DNA from: Oscillospiraceae bacterium | GTDB lineage: Bacteria > Bacillota > Clostridia > Oscillospirales > CAG-272 | NCBI GenBank assembly: GCA_015065295.1 | Contig: SVQN01000012.1 | Location: forward strand, 1 to 49,063 | Direction of reading: 5' to 3' | DNA: 49,063 nt | In this document: positions 1-7,028 of the stretch, one piece after another | How the letters are laid out: each line of letters starts with the position of its first letter | Numbering within the stretch: position 1 is the first letter of the stretch | Made by a program: the position numbers and the translations under genes | Notes under the pieces: model-generated | Seen by the model: only the letters and a program-made list of their open reading frames with translations | Databases searched by the model: none | Told to the model about the DNA's origin: nothing

Positions 1-666
1 CCAGCCTTCCTTGCGGCCGAGGTAGGAAGCGATACGGAGAGCGAAGCACTTCTTGCCGAGAAGAACGTTTCCGCCGTAACCGGAGTTGACGGACCAGATG
101 GTGTTGTCTTCCGGGAAGTGGCAGATGTAACGGTTTTCTTCGTCGAGTTCAGCCTTTGCATGGAGACCCTTGATGTAGTCGTCGCTGTCGCCGAGAGCTT
201 CGAGGACGTTGGTGCCTACGCGGGTCATGATGAGCATGTTGAGAACGACGTAGATGGAGTCGGTAAGTTCGATGCCGTACTTAGCGAAGTCGGAACCGAC
301 GATACCCATGGAGTAGGGGATAACGTACATGGTTCTGCCCTTCATAGCACCCTTGTAGAGCTTGCCGAGCTTTTCGTAGCATTCCTTGGGGTCCATCCAG
401 TTGTTGATGGTGCCTGCGTCTTCCTTCTTGGAAGTGCAGATGAAGGTTCTGCCTTCAACGCGCGCTACGTCGTTGACAGCAGTGTGGTGAAGATAGCATC
501 CGGGGAGCTTTTCTTCGTTGAGCTTTATCATTTCGCCGGTGGAGCAAGCTTCTGCACGGAGTGCTTCCGCCTGTTCTTCGGAACCGTCGATCCATACGAT
601 CTTATCAGGGCAAGTCAGGGCTGCCATTTCCTCAATCCAGGAGAGGACATGCTTATTCGTAACCAT
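1..666 (-). CDS. pckG: Phosphoenolpyruvate carboxykinase (GTP), N-terminal part, cut by window edge
   Basis: Cytosolic enzyme converting oxaloacetate plus GTP to phosphoenolpyruvate, GDP and CO2; in anaerobic clostridia it may also run in the carboxylating direction. The 222 visible codons begin MVTNKHVLSWIEEMA and carry the GTP-PEPCK signatures RTFICTSKKEDAGTINNW (near residue 73), MKGRTMYVIPYSMG (near 108), TDSIYVVLNMLIMTR and SGYGGNVLLGKKCFALRIAS near the visible end. The family is about 600 residues, so roughly two thirds lies off the left edge. The start ATG at 666 has an AAGGAG site just upstream on the minus strand. A TTGAAA-17-TATAAT promoter precedes it and a small hairpin lies in its leader. 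It is distinct from the ATP-dependent PEPCK family, whose motifs are absent. Identity is firm. Confidence 0.95.
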   Translation of the reverse strand, partial: MVTNKHVLSWIEEMAALTCPDKIVWIDGSEEQAEALRAEACSTGEMIKLNEEKLPGCYLHHTAVNDVARVEGRTFICTSKKEDAGTINNWMDPKECYEKLGKLYKGAMKGRTMYVIPYSMGIVGSDFAKYGIELTDSIYVVLNMLIMTRVGTNVLEALGDSDDYIKGLHAKAELDEENRYICHFPEDNTIWSVNSGYGGNVLLGKKCFALRIASYLGRKEGW

Positions 667-707
667 TTGAGAAACTCCTTGATAATATTATAAATGATGA
701 GACATGA

Positions 708-730
708 TTTGGAATTAAAAATATTCCAAA
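708..730 (-). promoter_or_regulatory. Hairpin in the pckG 5' leader
   Basis: TTTGGAAT (708-715) and ATTCCAAA (723-730) form an 8-bp perfect inverted repeat with a 7-base A/T loop, inside the predicted untranslated leader. It could be an operator or an mRNA stabiliser; nothing distinguishes these. Confidence 0.35.
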
Positions 731-745
731 TTCCCGCTATGATAC

Positions 746-774
746 ATTATACACTATCCGGCGGCGTTTTTCAA
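746..774 (-). promoter_or_regulatory. Probable sigma-A promoter of pckG
   Basis: On the minus strand TTGAAA (769-774) and TATAAT (746-751) are separated by exactly 17 bases, and the predicted transcript starts about 75 bases before the pckG ATG. Confidence 0.7.
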
Positions 775-865
775 TCACTAAAACAACTTTTTTTTGATTT
801 TTACATTTTCTTCACAAACCCACCGGTGGGGTAGGGAGGATTGGTTGTCCTTAGCGGACGGCGGA

Positions 866-1030
866 TTACAGGATGTCTGCGAGTGCAGACCGACTCTTGT
901 CCTGCGCGGACGGCGCACAAGAGGATGCCCGGGGCGGCACCCTCTTGTGAATCACCCCGCCCTGAAAATCGTTCGTGGGACTCGCCCTCAAGGGCTCAGA
1001 CATACAGCGGTTTGCCCGCATTCAGAACGT
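866..1030 (+). repeat. Multi-hairpin intergenic repeat, copy A
   Basis: Starts TTACAG and contains four short hairpins: GTCTGC/GCAGAC (875-890), GTCC/GGAC (899-911), CACAAGAGG/CCTCTTGTG (916-949) and GCCCT/AGGGC (984-995). The same order of hairpins occurs in the opposite orientation at 1328-1142. Just after it, at 1047-1065, comes GGGACAAAGTTTGGTGCAAA, which resembles the tail of the dispersed hairpin repeats elsewhere in the window. Confidence 0.75.
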
Positions 1031-1141
1031 TCGGAAGGGACAAAGTTTGGTGCAAATCTGTCCAAATTGTTCGTTCAGTAGAAACAGCCGTGAGGAAAAA
1101 CTTAAAATTAAGGTTCCACCTTTGGATGACCAAAATCACTG

Positions 1142-1328
1142 TTCTTCCATGCGCTCTGCTGAGTGAACACTGCTGTATGTCTGAGGCCTTAAGGCCGAGT
1201 CCCCCGAACGTGAGGAGTCCAGAGGATACTTCCTCTGGCGCGGGTGATTCATAAGAGGGCTCGCGCGAGTCCTCTTATGCGCCGTCCGCGCAGGACAATG
1301 TCCGGTCTGCACTCGCAGACAATCTGTA
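1142..1328 (-). repeat. Multi-hairpin intergenic repeat, copy B (inverted)
   Basis: Read on the minus strand from 1328 it matches copy A for most of its length. Hairpins are at 1305-1320 (GTCTGC/GCAGAC), 1284-1296, 1250-1279 (CATAAGAGG/CCTCTTATG) and 1185-1196 (GGCCTTAAGGCC). It has one extra small hairpin, CCAGAGG/CCTCTGG near 1219-1237, that copy A lacks. The third and fourth hairpins differ from copy A by paired changes that keep the stems. Confidence 0.75.
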
Positions 1329-1358
1329 AACCATACGAAAAAATCATGAGAAAAACTG

Positions 1359-1387
1359 TTTACACACAAGCAAACTTATGGTATAAT
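1359..1387 (+). promoter_or_regulatory. lexA promoter with overlapping inverted repeat
   Basis: TTTACA (1359-1364) and TATAAT (1382-1387) are 17 bases apart. The -35 overlaps a partial palindrome beginning GTTT and ending AAAC (1358-1375), which could be an operator, possibly for the LexA-like protein itself. It does not match the Bacillus CGAAC-N4-GTTCG box. Confidence 0.65.
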
Positions 1388-1443
1388 GACAGCGAAGAAT
1401 TTTGTGAAACTGTACCAGTTTCCGTCCGCAGGAGGCGTTTTGC

Positions 1444-2058
1444 ATGGTGAAACTCGAACCGAAAGAGCAGATGATTCTGGATTATATCCGGGAAACTATC
1501 CGTACCCGGGGATATCCGCCGTCCATCCGTGATATCTGCACGGCTCTGGATATCAAAAGCACCTCCACGGTTCATACCTGCCTTGACCGCCTCGAAAAGA
1601 AGGGCTGCATTCAGCGCGAAAACGGCAAAAGCCGCTCCATGCGCGTCGAAGGCCTGACGTCCGGCGAAACGCCCGGGATGAACGATCCGCTGAGCATCCC
1701 GCTGTACGCGATCCACGGTGCGCCGCTTTTGTCCGAAGAAGCCTGTGAAGGGTATCTGCATTATCCCGTCGGACTCCGCGCGGTTCCGGAAAACGAGCTG
1801 TTCGCGGTACGCATCACCGGGAGTGCCATGATCGAAGCCGGTCTTCTCGACGGTGACATCGTGATCGTGGAAAAAACGCCCGTGGCGGACAACGGTGACG
1901 TGGTGCTTGCGCTCATCGACGGGGAAGCAACCGTCCGGACGTTCTATAAAGAGGACGGACACTTCCGTCTTCAGCCGGCGAACCGGACGATGTTTCCGGT
2001 GATCGTGAACAGTCTGATGATTCTGGGAAAGGTCGTCACAAGCATCCGGTATTATTGA
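1444..2058 (+). CDS. lexA: LexA-like repressor with degenerate self-cleavage site
   Basis: A 204-residue protein with LexA architecture: an N-terminal winged helix (residues 1-70, including GYPPSIRDICTALDIKSTST) and a C-terminal S24/LexA-type domain (about 85-204, with IPLY...GYLHYP and LLDGDIVIVEK). LexA normally represses DNA-repair genes and is inactivated by RecA-stimulated self-cleavage. By eye three key positions are changed: the Ala-Gly cleavage site reads His91-Gly92 in a shortened loop, the catalytic Ser in G-x-S-M reads Ala128 (GSAM), and the catalytic Lys in TVK reads Arg165 (TVRTF). If the alignment is right this protein cannot cleave itself and would be a constitutive or differently controlled repressor. 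AGGAGG lies 8 bases before the ATG. It stands first in a run with VOC, ABM and DNA glycosylase genes. Family membership is firm; orthology to true lexA is not. Confidence 0.82.
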   Translation: MVKLEPKEQMILDYIRETIRTRGYPPSIRDICTALDIKSTSTVHTCLDRLEKKGCIQRENGKSRSMRVEGLTSGETPGMNDPLSIPLYAIHGAPLLSEEACEGYLHYPVGLRAVPENELFAVRITGSAMIEAGLLDGDIVIVEKTPVADNGDVVLALIDGEATVRTFYKEDGHFRLQPANRTMFPVIVNSLMILGKVVTSIRYY

Positions 2059-2094
2059 AGAAACTAAATACTCTACATATAAAGGAGATTGACT

Positions 2095-2502
2095 ATGGCA
2101 AACGAAATCATCAAGGGAATGGGCTTCCATCACATCGCGGTAAAGGCGGTTGATTTTGACGCGTCCCTCAAGTTCTACGAAGCACTCGGCATGAAGTTCT
2201 ACACCCAGTGGGGCGAAGGCGACGGCAGAATCGCTATGCTCGACCTCGGCGACGGCGGCATTCTCGAACTGTTTGCGGGCGGCGCAGAAGGTCCCAACAC
2301 CAACTACATCCACTTTGCAATGAAGGTTGACGACGTTGACGCAGCGTACGCGACCGCTCTCGCAGCAGGCGCAAAGCCGAAGTCCGAACCGAAGGTTGTT
2401 CCGCTGAACTCCGCTCCCGTGAAGCTCACGCTCAACTGCGGCTTCGTCTACGGTCCTTCCGGCGAAGAGCTCGAATTCTTCCGCGTTGTAGCTGCGGAAT
2501 AA
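2095..2502 (+). CDS. VOC-fold (glyoxalase/dioxygenase superfamily) protein
   Basis: A 135-residue single-domain vicinal-oxygen-chelate protein. The two beta-alpha-beta-beta-beta modules can be traced: GFHHIAVKAVDFDASLKFY with the first metal-binding His near residue 12, ILELFAG with an acidic ligand, YIHFAMKVDD with the second-module His, and EELEFF with the last Glu. The ligand pattern His/Glu/His/Glu resembles lactoylglutathione lyase-like enzymes, but the substrate cannot be read. The start at 2095 is chosen because AAAGGAG lies 8 bases upstream; an in-frame TTG at 2089 overlaps the ribosome site. It follows lexA by 36 bp and precedes the ABM gene by 18 bp, so it is probably co-transcribed. 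Confidence 0.85.
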   Translation: MANEIIKGMGFHHIAVKAVDFDASLKFYEALGMKFYTQWGEGDGRIAMLDLGDGGILELFAGGAEGPNTNYIHFAMKVDDVDAAYATALAAGAKPKSEPKVVPLNSAPVKLTLNCGFVYGPSGEELEFFRVVAAE

Positions 2503-2520
2503 GAAAAGGAGACTCCCGAT

Positions 2521-2814
2521 ATGCTTGCAACGGTTGTTTATGTTGATGTGCTTCCCGAATACATCGACGCTTTCGCTGAAATTACCGAATACAATCACAA
2601 GAATTCCCGCAAGGAACCCGGCAACATCCGCTTTGACGTGCTTCACGCAAACAATGATCCCACCAAGTTCATTCTTTACGAAGTATACGCCGACAAGGAA
2701 GCGGCTGCTGCTCACAAGGAAACCGAACATTACAACAAGTGGCGCGAAACGGTTGCTCCGATGATGGCAAATCCCCGTCAGAGCTGTCCGACCACTCCTC
2801 TTTGTTTTGACTGA
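2521..2814 (+). CDS. ABM-domain monooxygenase (YgiN/LsrG-like)
   Basis: A 97-residue dimeric alpha+beta barrel protein of the antibiotic-biosynthesis-monooxygenase superfamily. Visible family marks are VVYVDVLPEYIDAFAEIT at the start, NSRKEPGNIRFDVLHAN, KFILYEVYADKEAAAAHKET and the helix HYNKWRETVAPMM. Relatives include quinol monooxygenase YgiN and the AI-2 processing isomerase LsrG; the closest match cannot be settled by eye. AAGGAG lies 9 bases before the ATG. The reading frame runs into the start of the glycosylase gene, suggesting coupled translation. The pairing with a VOC protein suggests detoxification of a small carbonyl or quinone compound, which is inference only. Confidence 0.85.
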   Translation: MLATVVYVDVLPEYIDAFAEITEYNHKNSRKEPGNIRFDVLHANNDPTKFILYEVYADKEAAAAHKETEHYNKWRETVAPMMANPRQSCPTTPLCFD

Positions 2815-2821
2815 CCGTGAA

Positions 2822-3511
2822 ATGGGGCAGGGAATTTCCCTGCCTCTCGATTTTTACCGCACCGACGCGCTGACCCTTTCGGAAAACCTCATCGGCAAAA
2901 CGCTCGTTCATCGGGTGAACGGTGTGGAACTTGCCGGGATCATTACCGAAACGGAAGCGTACATGGGTGTGATTGACCGTGCGTCCCATGCATACGGCGG
3001 CCGGCGTACGGCGCGGACGGAAACCCTTTTCATGGAAGGCGGCCACGCGTACGTTTACCTCATTTACGGCATTTATTCCTGCATGAATATCACGGCGAAC
3101 GAGGACGGAATTCCGGAAGGAACGCTCATCCGCGCGGTTTTTCCCACCGTGGGACGGGAGGCGATGTACCGGACGTATCTGGAAAAAGGCCGCCGGAAAA
3201 AATCGCCGCCGAAGCCTGCCGGAGAACTTTCGGAGAAGGAATGGTACTCCCTGACGAACGGTCCCGGCAAGCTGTGTGTGGCGATGTCCATTGACCGTTC
3301 GCTTGACCGATGGAATATGATTATTGAAAATTCCGTCAATGACGAAAATTCCGTACACGAATTTTTTGTGCGGGATGACGGATATCGGGCGGCGGAGATC
3401 GTCTGTTCCCCGCGGATCGGCATTGATTACGCCGGAGAAGCGGCTGCGTATCCGTGGCGGTTTACGGCAAAAGAGAAAAACGGTGTCCCGATCCTTGTGC
3501 AAAACGGATAA
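2822..3511 (+). CDS. Alkyladenine (3-methyladenine) DNA glycosylase, AAG/MPG family
   Basis: Removes alkylated purines such as 3-methyladenine and hypoxanthine from DNA, starting base-excision repair. The 229-residue product has the AAG hallmarks LIGKTLVHRVNG, ITETEAYMGVIDRASHAYGG (with the catalytic Glu in TETEAY), MEGGHAYVYLIYGIYSCMN and the late NGPGKLCVAMSID. Length is normal for the family (about 200-230). The start is uncertain: ATG 2822 and an upstream TTG 2807 are both in frame and neither has a clear ribosome site, so translation probably depends on coupling to the ABM gene ending at 2814. A 9-bp palindrome followed by a T run covers the first codons. Being downstream of a LexA-like regulator suggests damage-related control. 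Confidence 0.9.
   Translation: MGQGISLPLDFYRTDALTLSENLIGKTLVHRVNGVELAGIITETEAYMGVIDRASHAYGGRRTARTETLFMEGGHAYVYLIYGIYSCMNITANEDGIPEGTLIRAVFPTVGREAMYRTYLEKGRRKKSPPKPAGELSEKEWYSLTNGPGKLCVAMSIDRSLDRWNMIIENSVNDENSVHEFFVRDDGYRAAEIVCSPRIGIDYAGEAAAYPWRFTAKEKNGVPILVQNG
2826..2844 (+). promoter_or_regulatory. Hairpin over the glycosylase start, terminator- or attenuator-like
   Basis: GGCAGGGAA and TTCCCTGCC form a perfect 9-bp stem around one central T, followed by TCTCGATTTTTA. The shape is that of an intrinsic terminator, yet it lies inside the first codons of the glycosylase gene. Confidence 0.45.
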
Positions 3512-3529
3512 TCCGGTTATATTTTCTTT

Positions 3530-3558
3530 AAAAAAGTTCCGATTTCGGAGCTTTTTTT
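3530..3558 (+). terminator. Intrinsic terminator after the glycosylase gene
   Basis: AAAAAAGTTCCGA / TCGGAGCTTTTTTT forms a hairpin with a T run just after the stop codon. It is A/T-symmetric and may also act on the other strand. Confidence 0.75.
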
Positions 3559-3642
3559 AACGGGAATCCTGTCGAATTAGTGATTATGACAAAAATCGTA
3601 ATATTATTTCTAAAATTTATTTATGAATACATCAAAAAGCAC

Positions 3643-3671
3643 TTGCAAAATCTTTCCAGATGGGGTATAAT
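3643..3671 (+). promoter_or_regulatory. Promoter of the glycogen cluster (glgB)
   Basis: TTGCAA (3643-3648) and TATAAT (3666-3671) are 17 bases apart. The predicted leader is only about 25 bases, so the in-frame ATG at 3660, which lies before the -10, cannot be the start. Confidence 0.75.
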
Positions 3672-3701
3672 AGTGAATGGAAAGGATGGACTTTGCAAAA
3701 A

Positions 3702-5729
3702 ATGAATGAAATCGAAAATCGTAACGTCGGCGAATGCGGAAAGACAGCCAAGCCGCTCGGCACCGGTCTTTTTGAAACCGATTCGCTTCCGGCGTATCTT
3801 TTCCATCAGGGAACCAATTACCGGGCATACGAATATCTTGGAGCGCACTGCACGAAGAAGGATGGGATTTACTCATACACCTTCCGTGTGTGGGCACCGA
3901 ACGCAGCATTTATTACGCTGAACGCCGATTTTACCGACTGGTACAACGGTCTGCCGATGAGACGGATCACGGAAAACGGAATCTGGGAAGCCGTGGTGGA
4001 TTCGGAAACCTCCCTCGACGGACAGTTTTATAAATACGCCGTGACCGGCAAAAACGGCATCACGCATCTCAAATCCGACCCCTACGCCTTCGCGGCGGAA
4101 ACGCTTCTGAAAACCGCGTCAATCGTCTGTGACGACCGTTCGTTCGGCTGGACATGGAACGATGCGGACTGGATGAAAAAGCGGAGCGCGACCGTCTGTC
4201 CCAAGCAGCGCGGTTTCAAGCCGAAGGTCAACCACTTCTACAGCGCACCTCTGAACGTCTACGAGATTCATCTCGGTTCGTGGCGCACGCTCGACGGCAA
4301 GGGAACGGCGGACGGGGAACATTATCTGAACTACCGCGACATTGCAGACAAGCTCGCACCGTATGTATCCGATATGGGTTACACGCACGTCGAACTGATG
4401 CCCGTGATGGAGCATCCGTTTGACGGCTCATGGGGCTATCAGATATGCAATTACTATGCGCCGACCGCACGGTTCGGCACACCGGAGGATTTCCGGTATT
4501 TTGTTGAAAAAATGCACGAATACGGCATCGGCGTTCTGCTGGACTGGGTTCCGGCGGATTTCCCGAAGGATCGTCACGGCCTGTACGAATTTGATGGTCA
4601 GCCGCTGTACGAATATCAGGGAGCCGACCGGATGGAAAACCGGAACTGGGGAACCCGCTGTTTTGACGTGGGTCGTCCGGAAGTGCAGTCGTTCCTGATT
4701 TCGAACGCGCTGTTCTGGATCCGCGAATACCACGCCGACGGTCTCCGCATCGACGCGGTCGCGTCCATGCTGTATCTCGATTATGACCGCAAACCGGGCG
4801 AATGGACGCCGAACTCCGAGGGAACCAATCAGAATCTCGAAGCGGCAGCGTTCTTCCGGAAGCTGAATTCCGCCGTTGCGGAGGAATTCCCGGATGTCCT
4901 GATGATTGCGGAAGAATCGGCGGAATGGCCGATGCTCACCAAACCGGTCGCACAGGGCGGTCTCGGATTCCACTTCAAGTGGAACATGGGCTTCTCGAAC
5001 GATCTGTTTGAATATGTGAAAACCGATCCGTTTGACCGGAAATATGTGCACAGCAAGCTGACGTTCCCCTTGACGTACGCGTTCTCGGAAAACTACATTC
5101 TGCCGGTTTCGCACGACGATGTGGTTCACGGGAAAAAGTCGCTGGTGGACAAGATGTTCGGCGAGTACGACGACAAATTCGCCGGAATGCGGACGTTCCT
5201 CATGTATATGATGACGCTGCCCGGCAAAAAGCTGACGTTCATGGGAACGGAATTCGCGCAGTTCCGGGAATGGGACTACGAAAGCGAACTGGAATGGTTC
5301 ATGATCGAATACCCGCGCCACATTGAAATGCAGCGGTTTGTCCGCGCACTGAACAAGCTCTATCTCGAAACGCCCGAATTCTGGGAGATCGACGATACCT
5401 GGGACGGCTTTGAATGGATTGACGCAGACCTTGCCGACTTGAACGTGATTTCCTACCGCCGGAAGGACAAGAAGGGACATGAAATCGTGATTGTCCTGAA
5501 CTTTGCGCCGGTTGTACGGGAAAACTTCCGGGTACGCGTTCCGAAAATGGGGCGGTACGAGGAAATCATGACGACCGACCGGTATGAATTCGGCGGAAAG
5601 AACCGCCTGAACGAAGAAGCGGTACGCACCCGCGCCGCTGTCCGGGAAGACGGAAAACGCGAAAACGAAATCGAAATCACGCTTCCGGCACTCGGCGGTG
5701 TGATCCTGCGGAAACAGGCAAATTCGTGA
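3702..5729 (+). CDS. glgB: 1,4-alpha-glucan (glycogen) branching enzyme
   Basis: Cuts alpha-1,4-glucan and re-attaches the chain through an alpha-1,6 bond, making glycogen branches. The 675-residue product has an N-terminal CBM48-like beta domain (YTFRVWAPNAAFITLNADFTDW near residue 55), a GH13 barrel and a C-terminal beta domain. Catalytic residues read from the barrel are the nucleophile Asp351 in GLRIDAVASM, the acid/base Glu404 in MIAEES and Asp472 in SHDDVVHGKKS. The start at 3702 is preferred because the promoter -10 covers the longer alternative; AAAGGA is about 15 bases upstream, a loose spacing. It is the first gene of a plus-strand glycogen run and is followed by glgC after 64 bp. 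Confidence 0.95.
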   Translation: MNEIENRNVGECGKTAKPLGTGLFETDSLPAYLFHQGTNYRAYEYLGAHCTKKDGIYSYTFRVWAPNAAFITLNADFTDWYNGLPMRRITENGIWEAVVDSETSLDGQFYKYAVTGKNGITHLKSDPYAFAAETLLKTASIVCDDRSFGWTWNDADWMKKRSATVCPKQRGFKPKVNHFYSAPLNVYEIHLGSWRTLDGKGTADGEHYLNYRDIADKLAPYVSDMGYTHVELMPVMEHPFDGSWGYQICNYYAPTARFGTPEDFRYFVEKMHEYGIGVLLDWVPADFPKDRHGLYEFDGQPLYEYQGADRMENRNWGTRCFDVGRPEVQSFLISNALFWIREYHADGLRIDAVASMLYLDYDRKPGEWTPNSEGTNQNLEAAAFFRKLNSAVAEEFPDVLMIAEESAEWPMLTKPVAQGGLGFHFKWNMGFSNDLFEYVKTDPFDRKYVHSKLTFPLTYAFSENYILPVSHDDVVHGKKSLVDKMFGEYDDKFAGMRTFLMYMMTLPGKKLTFMGTEFAQFREWDYESELEWFMIEYPRHIEMQRFVRALNKLYLETPEFWEIDDTWDGFEWIDADLADLNVISYRRKDKKGHEIVIVLNFAPVVRENFRVRVPKMGRYEEIMTTDRYEFGGKNRLNEEAVRTRAAVREDGKRENEIEITLPALGGVILRKQANS

Positions 5730-5793
5730 CCGGTTTAACCTGCGCGCACAATTCTACTTTATATATAAAAAATTATAGACTATGGAGGCAACT

Positions 5794-6996
5794 ATGTTAA
5801 AGAAACAGGAATGTGTTGCGATGCTCCTTGCCGGCGGACAGGGAAGCAGACTTTATACACTGACCGAAAAAACAGCAAAGCCGGCTGTACGGTTCGGCGG
5901 CAAGTACCGCATTATTGATTTCCCGCTGTCGAACTGTGTCAACTCCGGGATCTACACGGTCGGCGTACTGACCCAGTATCAGCCGCTCGCGCTGAACGAG
6001 TACATCGGCAACGGCGAACCGTGGGACCTTGACCGCGCGGACAATGGCGTGCGTGTGCTTCCTCCGTATCAGGCGAAGTCCGGTGCGGACTGGTACAAGG
6101 GTACTGCCAACGCGATCTACCAGAACCTCGGCTTCATCAACCGTTACGATCCCGACTATGTGCTGATCCTCTCCGGCGACCATATCTACAAGATGGACTA
6201 TGCCGCAATGCTGGAAGCGCACAAGGAAAAGGGTGCGGACTGTACGATCGCGGTTCTCGAAGTTCCGATGGAAGAAGCGAGCCGTTTCGGTATCATGAAT
6301 ACCGACGACGAACTCCGCATCACGGAATTCGAAGAAAAGCCGAAGCAGCCCAAGAGCAACAAGGCATCCATGGGTATCTACATCTTCAACAAGGCACTTC
6401 TGGAACAGTATCTGATCGACGACGAAGCCGATCCGAATTCCTCCAAGGACTTCGGTAAGAACATCATTCCGAAGATGCTTGCAGACGGCCGCAAGATGTA
6501 CGCGTACGCATTCTCCGGCTACTGGAAGGACGTCGGAACGATCCAGTCCCTCTGGGAAGCGAACATGGACCTCATCGGCGAACAGCCGGAATTTGACCTC
6601 CGTGACCGCGACTGGAGAATCTTCTCCAGAAACTATTCCGATCCGCCGCAGTACATCGGCGAATATGCCAAGGTTTCCAATTCGCTCATCACCGAAGGAT
6701 GCGAAATCGAAGGGATTGTTGAAAACTCCGTTCTCGCAAGCGGAGTAAAGGTAGCGCGCGGTGCGATCATCAAGGATTCCATCATCATGCGTAATGTCAC
6801 CGTCGGTGAAGGTGCGACGATCAATTATTCCATCATTGACGGCGATACCAAGATCGGTGCCGGCTCCACCATCGGCCATACCAAGAGCAGCAACGGCGGC
6901 ATTGCCGTTATCGGTACCGAACTTGAAATCAAGCCCGGTTCCAACATTGCGGGCGGCGAAATGGTTGATGCGGAATGGCTCGCAAAGAATAAGTAA
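5794..6996 (+). CDS. glgC: Glucose-1-phosphate adenylyltransferase, catalytic subunit
   Basis: Makes ADP-glucose and PPi from glucose-1-phosphate and ATP, the committed step of bacterial glycogen synthesis. The 400-residue product has the pyrophosphorylase motif [20 protein letters not shown] near residue 12, the [11 protein letters not shown] region, [10 protein letters not shown] with the metal-binding Asp, [18 protein letters not shown] and a C-terminal left-handed beta-helix of hexapeptide-like repeats ([21 protein letters not shown]). The start at 5794 follows GGAGG by 7 bases; the in-frame ATG at 5782 is part of that ribosome site. glgD follows after 32 bp, fitting the GlgC/GlgD hetero-oligomer of Firmicutes. 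Confidence 0.96.
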   Translation: MLKKQECVAMLLAGGQGSRLYTLTEKTAKPAVRFGGKYRIIDFPLSNCVNSGIYTVGVLTQYQPLALNEYIGNGEPWDLDRADNGVRVLPPYQAKSGADWYKGTANAIYQNLGFINRYDPDYVLILSGDHIYKMDYAAMLEAHKEKGADCTIAVLEVPMEEASRFGIMNTDDELRITEFEEKPKQPKSNKASMGIYIFNKALLEQYLIDDEADPNSSKDFGKNIIPKMLADGRKMYAYAFSGYWKDVGTIQSLWEANMDLIGEQPEFDLRDRDWRIFSRNYSDPPQYIGEYAKVSNSLITEGCEIEGIVENSVLASGVKVARGAIIKDSIIMRNVTVGEGATINYSIIDGDTKIGAGSTIGHTKSSNGGIAVIGTELEIKPGSNIAGGEMVDAEWLAKNK

Positions 6997-7028
6997 ACAG
7001 GAACTACGACAGAAAGGAATCGAATACT

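Larger units (their letters stand above)
667..1443. other. 777-bp intergenic region with an inverted pair of structured repeats
   Basis: No credible gene is seen. Short open frames here lack ribosome sites and fall inside the repeats. The stretch holds the pckG promoter and leader, the two repeat copies at 866-1030 and 1142-1328, an A/T-rich middle, and the lexA promoter. Confidence 0.75.

Noticed and set aside
794-1254. Several short open frames in the pckG-lexA gap
   Set aside because: They lie inside the inverted hairpin repeats, overlap each other and lack ribosome sites; translations show no protein-like pattern.
3660-3701. Upstream ATG as the glgB start
   Set aside because: The promoter -10 (3666-3671) lies after it, so it would not be in the transcript.
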